From: a virus
Direction: 5' to 3' (one strand)
IMG/VR virus record: IMGVR_UViG_3300030450_002758
Coordinates: 1-22,346 of that record
DNA length: 22,346 bases
Shown here: piece after piece, positions 1 through 5,866 of the stretch
How the letters are laid out: each line of letters starts with the position of its first letter
Position numbering within the stretch: the first letter of the stretch is position 1
The notes under the pieces: model-generated
Told to the model about the DNA's origin: nothing
Seen by the model: the letters and a program-made list of their open reading frames with translations, nothing else
The model's database searches: none
Position numbers and translations under genes: made by a program

Positions 1-1
1 A

Positions 2-484
2 CTCACTTGGGAAGATTATTACCGATACTTAGATATTCCTGATGAATGGGAAAATGTATCTTATGGCAATGATGAGTTACCAAGTTTCTCTCACAATGGT
101 TATCAGATATGGATTAATCACCCAACACTAGAAGGTAGACAACAAGGATATCTTGGTATTGGTTTTAAAGATTTATCTAAATTTGAAGATTGGAAATTTG
201 CTGTTACTTATGAATTTGATTATGGAGAGGTAACAAATAATTTACTCTATACCATGTATTTTGATGAGGTAGTCAATTTTGTAAAAAAAATTGATATGTA
301 TGCGATTAAGCAATTATTGGAATATCACACGAATTACCATTTAAAAGTAAAAGAATGGCAAGACTACGAAGTCAGAAATTTCATCAAAGATCTACTCAAT
401 GGTAAAACTGAATATTATCTTGATGATAAATTCCCAAAACAAACATTTATAGATTTCATTAATAACTTAGGAGAAAAAGCATGA
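2..484 (+). CDS. Hypothetical protein, 5' end outside window
   Basis: The frame is open from base 2 with no stop, so this is the C-terminal 160 residues of a longer protein. The ATG at 254 is an internal Met, not the start. The visible part begins LTWEDYYRYLDIPDEW and is rich in aromatic and acidic residues, with no membrane segment and no motif I recognise. The stop overlaps the next start as ATGA (481-484), the first of a chain of coupled small plus-strand genes. Function unknown. The reading frame is secure; the true start lies upstream of the window. Confidence 0.75.
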   Translation, partial: LTWEDYYRYLDIPDEWENVSYGNDELPSFSHNGYQIWINHPTLEGRQQGYLGIGFKDLSKFEDWKFAVTYEFDYGEVTNNLLYTMYFDEVVNFVKKIDMYAIKQLLEYHTNYHLKVKEWQDYEVRNFIKDLLNGKTEYYLDDKFPKQTFIDFINNLGEKA

Positions 485-681
485 AAAAATCTATTCAATT
501 TCAAGATGTGTGTGATTGGTTTGATACATTTGACGCTGATTCTGAGTGTGGAATATTAACCGACATTCTAAACAATGAAATAAAAACAGAAGTTTTTGTT
601 GACTCTATTTTATTACACAAGGTTGGTAACATTGATTTAGCCAACACTACCAGAAAAAATATGTATAGGAGAAAAAAGTAA
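481..681 (+). CDS. Hypothetical small protein (66 aa)
   Basis: Starts MKKSIQFQDVCDWFDTFD and ends in a basic tail (TRKNMYRRKK). GGAG lies about ten bases before the ATG. The start overlaps the previous stop (ATGA) and the stop overlaps the next start (TAATG at 679-683), so it is very likely translated as part of the operon. No family is recognised. The acidic N-terminal part and basic C-terminus suggest a small soluble protein, possibly a host-takeover accessory; that is only inference from its position among tiny phage genes. Confidence 0.7.
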   Translation: MKKSIQFQDVCDWFDTFDADSECGILTDILNNEIKTEVFVDSILLHKVGNIDLANTTRKNMYRRKK

Positions 682-965
682 TGAGTGATTTAGATTATCA
701 TATAAGTGATTTTGACCCAGTAGAATCCAAAAGAAAATATGATTTGGAAATTAAAAAAAGAAGGAAACAATACCCAATTCCGTTATCTGAGCAAATCAGA
801 AGCGAGATATTAAGGAGATGTGAAATTCTAAAATATTGGGGAGATGATGGCATCATGTCTGATTACTATGAATCTACAGACCAAGAGTTAGTAGATGAGT
901 ACAGTTGGGTATTAGATAAAGAACATGATGAATACCTAGCCAAACCATTTACCATTACTATCTAA
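681..965 (+). CDS. Hypothetical protein (94 aa)
   Basis: Starts MSDLDYHISDFDPVESKRKYD. A strong AGGAG sits ten bases upstream, inside the end of the preceding gene, and the ATG overlaps that gene's TAA by one base. The protein is highly charged, with a Lys/Arg-rich stretch at residues 18-30 and acidic segments after residue 50, and is predicted helical by composition. No catalytic motif or membrane segment is visible. Function unknown. It is followed by a 68-base gap holding a small hairpin before the next gene. Confidence 0.7.
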   Translation: MSDLDYHISDFDPVESKRKYDLEIKKRRKQYPIPLSEQIRSEILRRCEILKYWGDDGIMSDYYESTDQELVDEYSWVLDKEHDEYLAKPFTITI

Positions 966-979
966 GGAGTGAATATATC

Positions 980-1003
980 GAATCCATCAGAAATGGTGGA
1001 TTC
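980..1003 (+). terminator. Small hairpin between two gene groups (possible attenuator)
   Basis: GAATCCA (980-986) pairs with TGGATTC (997-1003) around a 10-base loop, followed by an AT-rich run (TATTATATTTATT). It is the only sizeable non-coding gap in the left plus-strand block. The tail is not a pure T-run, so an intrinsic terminator is possible but weak; it could be an mRNA-processing or pausing hairpin. Confidence 0.3.
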
Positions 1004-1033
1004 TATTATATTTATTAAACTAGGAGAAAGAAG

Positions 1034-1198
1034 ATGACAGTTGAAGAATTGATACAACGACTTTCAAAAGTAGATCAAGATGCAGAGATAATTCTTTATC
1101 ATCTAAAAGATAATAACTTAGAGGAATGTCAGTTAGAAACGATTATAGAGTGTGATGATAGAGTTGAAATGACAATAGAGGAGATTTCTGATGAGTAA
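1034..1198 (+). CDS. Small phage protein, MTVxELIxxL family (54 aa)
   Basis: The 54-residue frame starts MTVEELIQRLSKVDQDAEII with GGAGAAAG eight bases upstream. The N-terminal pattern (M-T-V-x-E-L-I-x-x-L-x-x-[LV]-x-x-D-A-E) is one I associate with a common family of tiny phage proteins of unknown function, recalled rather than searched. The C-terminus ends EEISDE, encoded by the first copy of a repeated junction (1180-1194) that also supplies the Shine-Dalgarno and ATG of the next gene, so the two overlap by eight bases. Acidic, soluble, function unknown. Confidence 0.65.
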   Translation: MTVEELIQRLSKVDQDAEIILYHLKDNNLEECQLETIIECDDRVEMTIEEISDE

Positions 1199-1394
1199 AA
1201 TTATTGTTCCAGATGAAAAGTGGGTAGAGCTATATGCAATGTTATCTGAATACATACTTGAGTATGCTTCACTTGATCCAATTTATGATGATGAAGGGAA
1301 TAGGACAGAAGAAAAGCAAGATGAATTTATAGATATAGTAGACTCAGTAGAATCAATTATGAGAAGTATACTAACGAAAGAAGGAGATTTCTGA
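1191..1394 (+). CDS. Hypothetical acidic protein (67 aa)
   Basis: Starts MSKIIVPDEKWVELYAMLSE, with the GGAG of the repeated junction seven bases upstream. It is mostly helical by appearance, with a strongly acidic middle (DPIYDDEGNRTEEKQDE). It ends EGDF-stop, where these last codons are again the repeated junction but read in a different frame from the preceding gene. The TGA overlaps the next ATG (TGATG). No family is recognised and no function can be assigned. Confidence 0.68.
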   Translation: MSKIIVPDEKWVELYAMLSEYILEYASLDPIYDDEGNRTEEKQDEFIDIVDSVESIMRSILTKEGDF

Positions 1395-1585
1395 TGAAGT
1401 TTAAAGTAAAAGGTAGATACAGTTATAAAGTAGAAAAAACAGTTAAAGCTAACAATAAAGAAGAAGCAATGGAAATTGCTCTAAATAATTCTGTACCTAT
1501 GTGTAATTGGGACTCTCAAGACCAAGATACTTATAGTGAGGAATTTGAATCAGTAAAGGAGATTTCTGATGACGAAAGCATTTAA
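1394..1585 (+). CDS. Small protein resembling DpnD/PcfM-like domains (63 aa)
   Basis: Starts MKFKVKGRYSYKVEKTVKAN, followed by NKEEAMEIALNN. The layout is a beta strand, a second strand ending V-x-A, a short [ND]-K-E-E-A helix start, then a C-terminal [VE]-x-I-S-D strand. This resembles the small beta-beta-alpha DpnD/PcfM-type proteins, but by pattern only. The next gene (1569-1793) has the same layout, so the pair looks like a tandem duplication. The gene starts and ends on copies of the repeated junction and overlaps its neighbours by 1 and 17 bases. Confidence 0.65.
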   Translation: MKFKVKGRYSYKVEKTVKANNKEEAMEIALNNSVPMCNWDSQDQDTYSEEFESVKEISDDESI

Positions 1586-1793
1586 AGTTTATACAAAATG
1601 GACTGGCTATTCTGAAATTATCGTAGATGCAAAAGATAAAAAGAAAGCTAGAGAATTGGTAAGTAAAGGAGATTATAACCCTAGTGATGAAATACATACA
1701 GGGAATGGTCTTGAATATGGTTATGATAATGAAGAAATATTAGAGGTAGAGGTAATTTCTGATGATAGTGGAATCCAGGAAAATCTAAGATGA
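1569..1793 (+). CDS. Paralogue of the preceding small protein (74 aa)
   Basis: Starts MTKAFKVYTKWTGYSEIIVD, then AKDKKKARELVSKGD, matching the FKV...Y...V-x-A-x-[ND]-K-[EK]-[EK]-A pattern of the gene before it. The C-terminal segment VEVISDDSGI also matches that gene's VKEISDDESI. Start: GGAG of the repeated junction seven bases before the ATG. A fourth, degenerate junction copy (1751-1765) lies inside its end and would start only an 8-codon stub, as if another cassette had been lost. Its last nine bases overlap the end of a minus-strand gene. Confidence 0.65.
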   Translation: MTKAFKVYTKWTGYSEIIVDAKDKKKARELVSKGDYNPSDEIHTGNGLEYGYDNEEILEVEVISDDSGIQENLR

Positions 1794-1949
1794 TCTGTAT
1801 TCTACTTCCAGACTGGCGACTATCGGGATTATTTCCCGATATTCGCTGTCTGTATATTCCCCGAAAATCTGAAAACCTAAATCGTCAATCACATACTCAA
1901 CAACGATACCCGACTCTGTTTTTAATACACTTCTACCAGTGTTTTTCAT
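1785..1949 (-). CDS. Small protein downstream of terminase small subunit (54 aa)
   Basis: Starts MKNTGRSVLKTESGIVVEYV and ends EYRSS. The ATG overlaps the terminase stop as ATGA (1946-1949), strong support for coupled translation. The composition suggests beta strands (GIVVEYVIDDLGFQIFGEYT). It contains one copy of the GTCGGG motif and a long hairpin within its second half. It converges on, and overlaps by nine bases, the plus-strand gene ending at 1793, and it is the last gene of the minus-strand operon. No family is recognised. Confidence 0.6.
   Translation of the reverse strand: MKNTGRSVLKTESGIVVEYVIDDLGFQIFGEYTDSEYREIIPIVASLEVEYRSS
1809..1852. other. Long imperfect hairpin at convergent transcript ends
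   Basis: CAGAC-GCGA-ATCGGGA (1809-1828) pairs with TCCCGAT-TCGC-GTCTG (1834-1852): 16 pairs with two small internal interruptions and a 5-base loop. No T-run follows on either strand, so it is not a textbook intrinsic terminator. Its place where two opposed transcripts end suggests termination or 3'-end protection. Confidence 0.45.
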
Positions 1950-2305
1950 TTTCTTTCCAATACTTTAGTTCCCGACTTATTCTCAATAATCCCGACCGAC
2001 TTCTCTCCGAGTAATTCTTGAAGTCTTCTTTCTACTTCGGGCCGACTCATTTGATCGATCTTCCCATGCAATACTTCCCGACGATCAACGATTAATCCCC
2101 CGACCTTCAATAACAATCCCTGGGCTTGAATCGCAGCGTTAAATGCACCTTTACCCCAAGCATCATCACGCAGTTTATATAGATCCTCAACCGCACGTTC
2201 ATGCGTTAATTCAAACTTCTTCTTTGCCTCGACCATCAAACGCTCATATTCCCGACGAACGTGTGCATATTTACTGGTTGTATTCTTACGCATATATCGC
2301 CCGAC
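1909..2305 (-). repeat. Seven same-orientation GTCGGG motifs in and after terS
   Basis: The plus-strand complement CCCGAC occurs at 1909, 1971, 1991, 2077, 2099, 2251 and 2300 (first base), never in the opposite orientation here. Three copies are GTCGGGAA on the minus strand. They fall in all three codon phases (R-R-E, S-G, V-G). Near matches lie at 1995, 2041, 2228 and 2557. By eye I found no other copy in the window. Confidence 0.7.
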
Positions 2306-2509
2306 TACGATAGGATTTTTATATCCTGCCTTCTTAGCAGCTTCGGCATACGTTAATTGTGGATCGTTGACTAAATTCCAAACTAATAGTCGTTGTCGTT
2401 TGGTTAAATGCTTTTCATCTTGATTTAGATATTCGATAGGCATTTCATCTGTTTCTTCAAGTGTCGGTTCTACTTTTACACTTTTTCTTATGTTTAAGTC
2501 TTTCGGCAT
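1946..2509 (-). CDS. terS: Terminase small subunit (Terminase_2-like)
   Basis: At 187 residues this has the usual size for a small terminase, the DNA-recognition subunit that marks phage DNA for packaging and hands it to the large ATPase/nuclease subunit. After an acidic 30-residue lead, residues 35-80 read HLTKRQRLLVWNLVNDPQLT then YAEAAKKAGYKNP, the helix-turn-helix pattern of the Terminase_2 family. Helical oligomerisation segments follow (AVEDLYKL, AFNAAIQAQGLLLKVGGLIVD). Start: ATG with GGAG 12 bases upstream. No large subunit is adjacent in the window, which is unusual. The gene carries six GTCGGG motifs. The family call is by pattern only. Confidence 0.75.
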   Translation of the reverse strand: MPKDLNIRKSVKVEPTLEETDEMPIEYLNQDEKHLTKRQRLLVWNLVNDPQLTYAEAAKKAGYKNPIVVGRYMRKNTTSKYAHVRREYERLMVEAKKKFELTHERAVEDLYKLRDDAWGKGAFNAAIQAQGLLLKVGGLIVDRREVLHGKIDQMSRPEVERRLQELLGEKSVGIIENKSGTKVLERK

Positions 2510-2627
2510 ATACTACTCTTGCTCCAGGAAATGTAGTAGCAATATTAACAATCATTTCCGACTCTAACAACTCCCGAATGTCTGGGTGTAATGATTCTCT
2601 TATCTTTTTATTTTGTAATATCTTCAT
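2457..2627 (-). CDS. Hypothetical small protein upstream of terS (56 aa)
   Basis: Reads MKILQNKKIRESLHPDIREL, then LLESEMIVNIATTFPGARVV, ending in a basic tail. It overlaps the terminase start by 53 bases, which is long for this genome, and its own ATG has no clear Shine-Dalgarno. The protein-like composition and its place just downstream of a promoter (2661-2690) argue that it is real. The basic tail may simply be the price of overlapping terS. A shorter leader role in terS translation is also possible. Function unknown. Confidence 0.45.
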   Translation of the reverse strand: MKILQNKKIRESLHPDIRELLESEMIVNIATTFPGARVVYAERLKHKKKCKSRTDT

Positions 2628-2649
2628 TTATACAAATACTATAGCAAAT

Positions 2650-2947
2650 AGTTTTGTCAGATTATATGAGTTTTGTCAGAGTTTTGTCAGAATGTGTGTG
2701 ACAAAACTAATTCCGCTTAAACAAAGGGATACAATATATATTTAAATAAAAAAGGGGGGTTTTGTCTTATATTATCTTATATACCCTTTTCTTTTCTTCA
2801 TGTGAGAGGGATTATTTTACATTTTGTATACGGATTCTTATAGGAAGGGTATATATCTGACAAAACTGACAAAACTCGTAAATACTATGAATAAAGGGCT
2901 ACAAGCTAAATAGTTTTGTCATCGTCATCGTCGTTTCTGACAAAACT
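2650..2947. repeat. AGTTTTGTCAGA repeat array (nine copies, both orientations)
   Basis: Exact 12-mers lie at 2650-2661, 2669-2680 and 2680-2691 (plus), and 2856-2867 and 2936-2947 (inverted). Near copies are at 2699-2708 (inverted, 10-base core), 2759-2769 (partial), 2865-2876 (inverted) and 2912-2921. Most of the array fills the 278-base gap 2628-2905, which also holds an AT-rich tract (2731-2753) and six consecutive Gs (2754-2759). Candidate operators, iterons or packaging site. Confidence 0.75.
2661..2690 (-). promoter_or_regulatory. Promoter for the terS transcript, inside the repeat array
   Basis: On the minus strand the -35 is CTGACA (2690-2685) and the -10 is TATAAT (2666-2661), 18 bases apart, near the sigma-70 consensus. 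The three direct AGTTTTGTCAGA copies cover the -35, the spacer and the -10/start region, so a protein bound there would control this promoter. Confidence 0.55.
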
Positions 2948-3235
2948 CCGACTTTGAGAAGGGTGAGTGTATTCTTGTTCCATATTTAGATTAAATGAGT
3001 CAGTTAAGAGCCTACTGATTGATTCAAATCCAGTTTCAGGACGCGCTGAGTGATTCAATACTTCGCATATTCCGTATGCCAGTATCATTTCTGCGACCAT
3101 TTCAGGTCTTGCACCGCGCTTTACAAAATCCTCAAAAAGGATATCCAGGCGGTCTTTGCCCTCGATATGATTCGGTTTAGGTCGCTTATCTTCAAATGAA
3201 ACCACATTTAAATTAGGCGATATGTCTTTTTCCAT
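2906..3235 (-). CDS. Hypothetical protein (109 aa)
   Basis: Starts MEKDISPNLNVVSFEDKRPK. The middle (residues 28-75: DRLDILFEDFVKRGARPEMV and AEMILAYGICEVLNHSARPE) looks helical and conserved-protein-like. The C-terminus is low complexity, ending RSFVRNDDDDDKTI, and two copies of the AGTTTTGTCAGA repeat encode part of it (SFVRN and DKT), so the array has run into the gene's 3' end. No Shine-Dalgarno is evident before the ATG. It sits between the methyltransferases and the repeat array. No family is recognised; a link to DNA modification or to the array is speculation. Confidence 0.65.
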   Translation of the reverse strand: MEKDISPNLNVVSFEDKRPKPNHIEGKDRLDILFEDFVKRGARPEMVAEMILAYGICEVLNHSARPETGFESISRLLTDSFNLNMEQEYTHPSQSRSFVRNDDDDDKTI

Positions 3236-3258
3236 ATGAGGAGTATATCATTTTTTTG

Positions 3259-4104
3259 TTACAACTCTAAAACTTGTTGCGCAGTTCTATTTTTTTGCAT
3301 ACTGATATACTCGGCATTTAACTCGCAACCAATCCATTTTCTACCTAATTGCTGCGCTACCATTCCTGTTGTTCCGCTACCCATAAAAGGATCAAGTACC
3401 ACGCCATCTTTAGGACAACCAGCCAAAATACATGGCTCGATTAAATCAGGTGGAAATACAGCAAAGTGTGCGCCTTTAAATGGTTTTGTGGTTACTGTCC
3501 AAACTGATCGTTTATTTTTCTTTTCTGACTCAGCATCTTCCTTAATCGCTTCATTATCAAAATAATACTTAGGGTTTTTACTTAACAAGAAAATATATTC
3601 ATGTGCCTTTGTGCAACGATCTTGCACACTCTCTGGCATCGGGTTCGGCTTATTCCAGATAATATCTTGGCGTAAATACCAACCATCAGCTTGTAAAGCA
3701 AACGCCACGCGCCAAGGGATTCCAACTAAGTCTTTTTCTTTTAATCCGTCAATCTTATTGGCTCGCCTTGCCACTTCTTGAGGTAAATCTTGATTCGTGT
3801 TACTGACAGTTTGTTTTATCAATGATTGCCCTTTGCCTGGTCTGTAATTGTAATAACTGTCACCCAAGTTAAGCCAAACAGTTCCATCATCTCGCAACAC
3901 TCGTTTTACTTCTCTGAATACCTTAACTAAGTTTTCAACAAATTCTTCTGGCGTATCTTCCAAACCTAATTGTTCTTCTTCTTGATAATTTCTGAGGCCC
4001 CAATAAGGTGGAGAAGTAATACAGGTATTAATAGATTGCTCTGGCAATTCTTTTAATGTTTCTCGGCAATCGCCATACAAAGTTCTGTTAGTTTTAAAAT
4101 TCAA
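3259..4104 (-). CDS. Site-specific DNA amino-methyltransferase (N4-cytosine or N6-adenine, beta class)
   Basis: Transfers methyl from S-adenosylmethionine to an exocyclic amino group of a DNA base. The catalytic motif TSPPYW is near the N-terminus (residues 30-35) and the SAM-binding motif DPFMGSGTTG near the C-terminus (238-247), followed by WIGCELNAEY. This order defines the beta class, and 281 residues is normal. SPPY is common in N4-cytosine enzymes but also occurs in adenine enzymes, so the base is undecided. The only possible start is TTG at 4104: a TAG lies upstream in frame and no Met precedes SPPY. It overlaps the C5-cytosine methyltransferase by 11 bases. No restriction partner is seen, so it probably shields phage DNA. 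Confidence 0.85.
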   Translation of the reverse strand: MNFKTNRTLYGDCRETLKELPEQSINTCITSPPYWGLRNYQEEEQLGLEDTPEEFVENLVKVFREVKRVLRDDGTVWLNLGDSYYNYRPGKGQSLIKQTVSNTNQDLPQEVARRANKIDGLKEKDLVGIPWRVAFALQADGWYLRQDIIWNKPNPMPESVQDRCTKAHEYIFLLSKNPKYYFDNEAIKEDAESEKKNKRSVWTVTTKPFKGAHFAVFPPDLIEPCILAGCPKDGVVLDPFMGSGTTGMVAQQLGRKWIGCELNAEYISMQKNRTAQQVLEL

Positions 4105-5452
4105 ACCCGATTTGTCCTTTTCTCTCCTCTACCTCGCCACCTTGCTCGACAATGACCATATTTTTCAATATGTGACAAATAATATCTATCGTCCAGCCAT
4201 TCCCCAACATGTGGTAACGACGACTGTTACTAACGTGCGCGGTATAATTGTCATCAACTGTTTGTAGGCGTTCAGCTTCTATCGGGGTCAGTTTACGCCA
4301 ACGCATCTCGCTGTCTTTTTGTATTTGTATTATATGTTGCTTACTGGTATTTGCTGTCAGAGTGTTTGTTTTATCGTCATCTCGTTCAACCAAATGCCTC
4401 ATGTGTCTAGGCGACCAGTCTTTTCCTGTTCTTTTCTTATGTTCGGCTCTTATTTTGTTTGCTTCGGGTGTTCTTACTTCAGTCATACACTTAACCAATA
4501 AATTATTCTCTTGCCAAGAACTTGATGTAAGTGAAGGGGTTTTTCCGTCTTTTGCTCGAATACCACCTTTGTTCGTGCCACGCGGTTTCTGATAGATTGC
4601 AACCTTCGGTTCTCGGTTTCCACCCGAACAACTGTTCAAAGTAGGCGATTTTCCGTCAGGAGAGTACACTCGTTTCAAAATATCGTGACCATTTATCTCA
4701 GCAGCCACTCCTACTTGCTTGGGTTTATGTAATCTGCTCGTATCATCTTTAAAATAATTGTATGGCACTCCTTTGTGCCAATTAGCTGTCAAAGTGAAAG
4801 ATTTTTCAGTATCAGGCGTTTGTTCATATCTATCGGCTCGTCTTGAACCTTCTTGTTGCCACTTATCGTTACCTCTTTCCATGTAATCAATAGATTTTTG
4901 TTTGTAAAAGTGTTCTTGTCCTATCTCTGTTTCCAATATATCCCTGAGAACTATACCTCTATCTTCGGGTTCGTTAATCCCAGGTATATTAGTCCAATAG
5001 TATCTCCATCTGTTTTGTGCGCTGACTAACGCGCTATTCAATAGAATCGGTTCAACACCCACATGTTCTGTAATCACATTTAGATACTCTTTTTTCATTT
5101 TGACGTTCTCCAGGAGAAACCATTCAGGTTCGATCTCTTTCAGTAAACGGACAAACTCAAAAAACAATACCGATTGCGGATCATCAAAGGCCAATCTTTT
5201 ACCTGCAAAACTAAATCCAGTACAAGGCGAACCTGCCAGTATTATGTCTGGCTTTTCGGGTAATGATTCCAAAGATATATCCCTAACATCACCCAACTGT
5301 ACTGTATTTGGGTAGTTTGCTTGGGTGACTTTAATTGGATAAGGGTCTATTTCTGATGCGTAATATGTTTTGATTGGTATGCCTAAACGATTCAGAGCAA
5401 TCTGACCGCAAGACATACCATCAAATAAACTTAATACAACTTTAGGTTTCAT
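4094..5452 (-). CDS. DNA (cytosine-5-)-methyltransferase
   Basis: Methylates carbon 5 of cytosine in DNA using SAM. Motif I is LSLFDGMSCGQ (7-17); the catalytic loop GSPCTGFS has Cys77 and reads PCT where the family usually has PCQ. Motif VI ENV is at 115-117 and motif VIII QNRWR at 146-150. The C-terminal RKLTPIEAERLQ (386-397) and MLGNGW (415-420) are motifs IX and X. The target-recognition region (about 190-380) contains four repeats of a K-[ST]-x-[TS]-L-[TN]-[AS] element. The start overlaps the preceding stop (ATGA, 5449-5452). At 452 residues it is a full-length enzyme. With the neighbouring amino-methyltransferase it probably defends phage DNA against host restriction. Confidence 0.9.
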   Translation of the reverse strand: MKPKVVLSLFDGMSCGQIALNRLGIPIKTYYASEIDPYPIKVTQANYPNTVQLGDVRDISLESLPEKPDIILAGSPCTGFSFAGKRLAFDDPQSVLFFEFVRLLKEIEPEWFLLENVKMKKEYLNVITEHVGVEPILLNSALVSAQNRWRYYWTNIPGINEPEDRGIVLRDILETEIGQEHFYKQKSIDYMERGNDKWQQEGSRRADRYEQTPDTEKSFTLTANWHKGVPYNYFKDDTSRLHKPKQVGVAAEINGHDILKRVYSPDGKSPTLNSCSGGNREPKVAIYQKPRGTNKGGIRAKDGKTPSLTSSSWQENNLLVKCMTEVRTPEANKIRAEHKKRTGKDWSPRHMRHLVERDDDKTNTLTANTSKQHIIQIQKDSEMRWRKLTPIEAERLQTVDDNYTAHVSNSRRYHMLGNGWTIDIICHILKNMVIVEQGGEVEERKGQIGFEF

Positions 5453-5697
5453 TTATATAAACCTGATTTCTCTTCCAAATCAGACAATGCTTGCATCATT
5501 TCATGTTGCTGTTGCAATAAATGCTCCTGTTCTTCCAAAGACTCACGCTCCATTTGACTGATATTGTGCTGTCTTTCAATGGTTTGTGCCAATGTTTTGA
5601 CAGTAGTTATTTGAGTTTCTAAATCAAGTTTTGCGAACAATCCAATGATTTTCATAATCATTTCGTTATAAATTGTATTACTTGTAAATCTAGCCAT
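5449..5697 (-). CDS. Hypothetical coiled-coil protein (82 aa)
   Basis: The frame opens at a TTG at 5718, but the better start is the ATG at 5697 (MARFTSNTIYNEM), with GGAGG eight bases upstream. Residues 45-75 are dense in Gln and Glu (MERESLEEQEHLLQQQHEMM) and look like a coiled coil. No motif is recognised. It is coupled to the cytosine methyltransferase by an ATGA overlap, so a partner or chaperone role is conceivable but unsupported by sequence. Confidence 0.65.
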   Translation of the reverse strand: MARFTSNTIYNEMIMKIIGLFAKLDLETQITTVKTLAQTIERQHNISQMERESLEEQEHLLQQQHEMMQALSDLEEKSGLYK

Positions 5698-5698
5698 A

Positions 5699-5866
5699 TT
5701 ATCCCTCCAATTCGACAATAGGTTCGTTTTTTTGAAGAAGCTCTAGTTTTGAAATAATACTGTCCTTCTGCATTTCGTCTAGTGGCTCTTTGTTAATGAT
5801 ATCTTTTACTATGTTCAAAAGAGTGTATTGATATATCTTGGGACTTTTTACGATCATTTTACTCAT
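5699..5866 (-). CDS. Hypothetical small protein (55 aa)
   Basis: Starts MSKMIVKSPKIYQYTLLNIV, then KDIINKEPLDEMQKDSIISK, a mostly helical small protein. The ATG overlaps the zinc-ribbon stop (ATGA, 5863-5866), and its own stop is one base before the next ATG, with that gene's GGAGG inside its last codons. The tight spacing on both sides is the main evidence. Function unknown. Confidence 0.6.
   Translation of the reverse strand: MSKMIVKSPKIYQYTLLNIVKDIINKEPLDEMQKDSIISKLELLQKNEPIVELEG

Larger units (their letters stand above)
1180..1765 (+). repeat. 15-base gene-junction repeat, GGAGATTTCTGATGA
   Basis: Exact copies lie at 1180-1194, 1383-1397 and 1558-1572; a degenerate copy (GGTAATTTCTGATGA) is at 1751-1765. 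Each exact copy holds a Shine-Dalgarno (GGAG), spacer and ATG of the downstream gene, while also encoding the upstream gene's last codons in two different frames (EISDE or EGDF-stop). Confidence 0.75.

Noticed and set aside
254-484. Independent 76-codon gene starting at 254
   Set aside because: The frame is open without a stop back to base 2, so the ATG is internal to a longer protein.
1187-1572. Repeated CTGATGA, the core of hammerhead ribozymes
   Set aside because: No stem II or GAAAC partner at the right distance; it is fully explained as part of the start-codon junction repeat.
1790-2014. Plus-strand open frame of 74 codons over the terS end
   Set aside because: Antisense to terS and the 54-residue gene, which are supported by an ATGA overlap and family pattern.
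2229-2757. Frameshifted or broken gene between terS and the repeat array
   Set aside because: The spacer shows only the overlapping 56-codon frame and repeats, with no fragments of a recognisable protein.
2650-2947. CRISPR-like array in the TTTTGTCAGA repeats
   Set aside because: Units are too short, spacing is irregular and orientations are mixed, so this is not a CRISPR array.
3236-3565. Plus-strand open frame of 109 codons
   Set aside because: Lies opposite the amino-methyltransferase, whose SAM motif is encoded there; no ribosome site.
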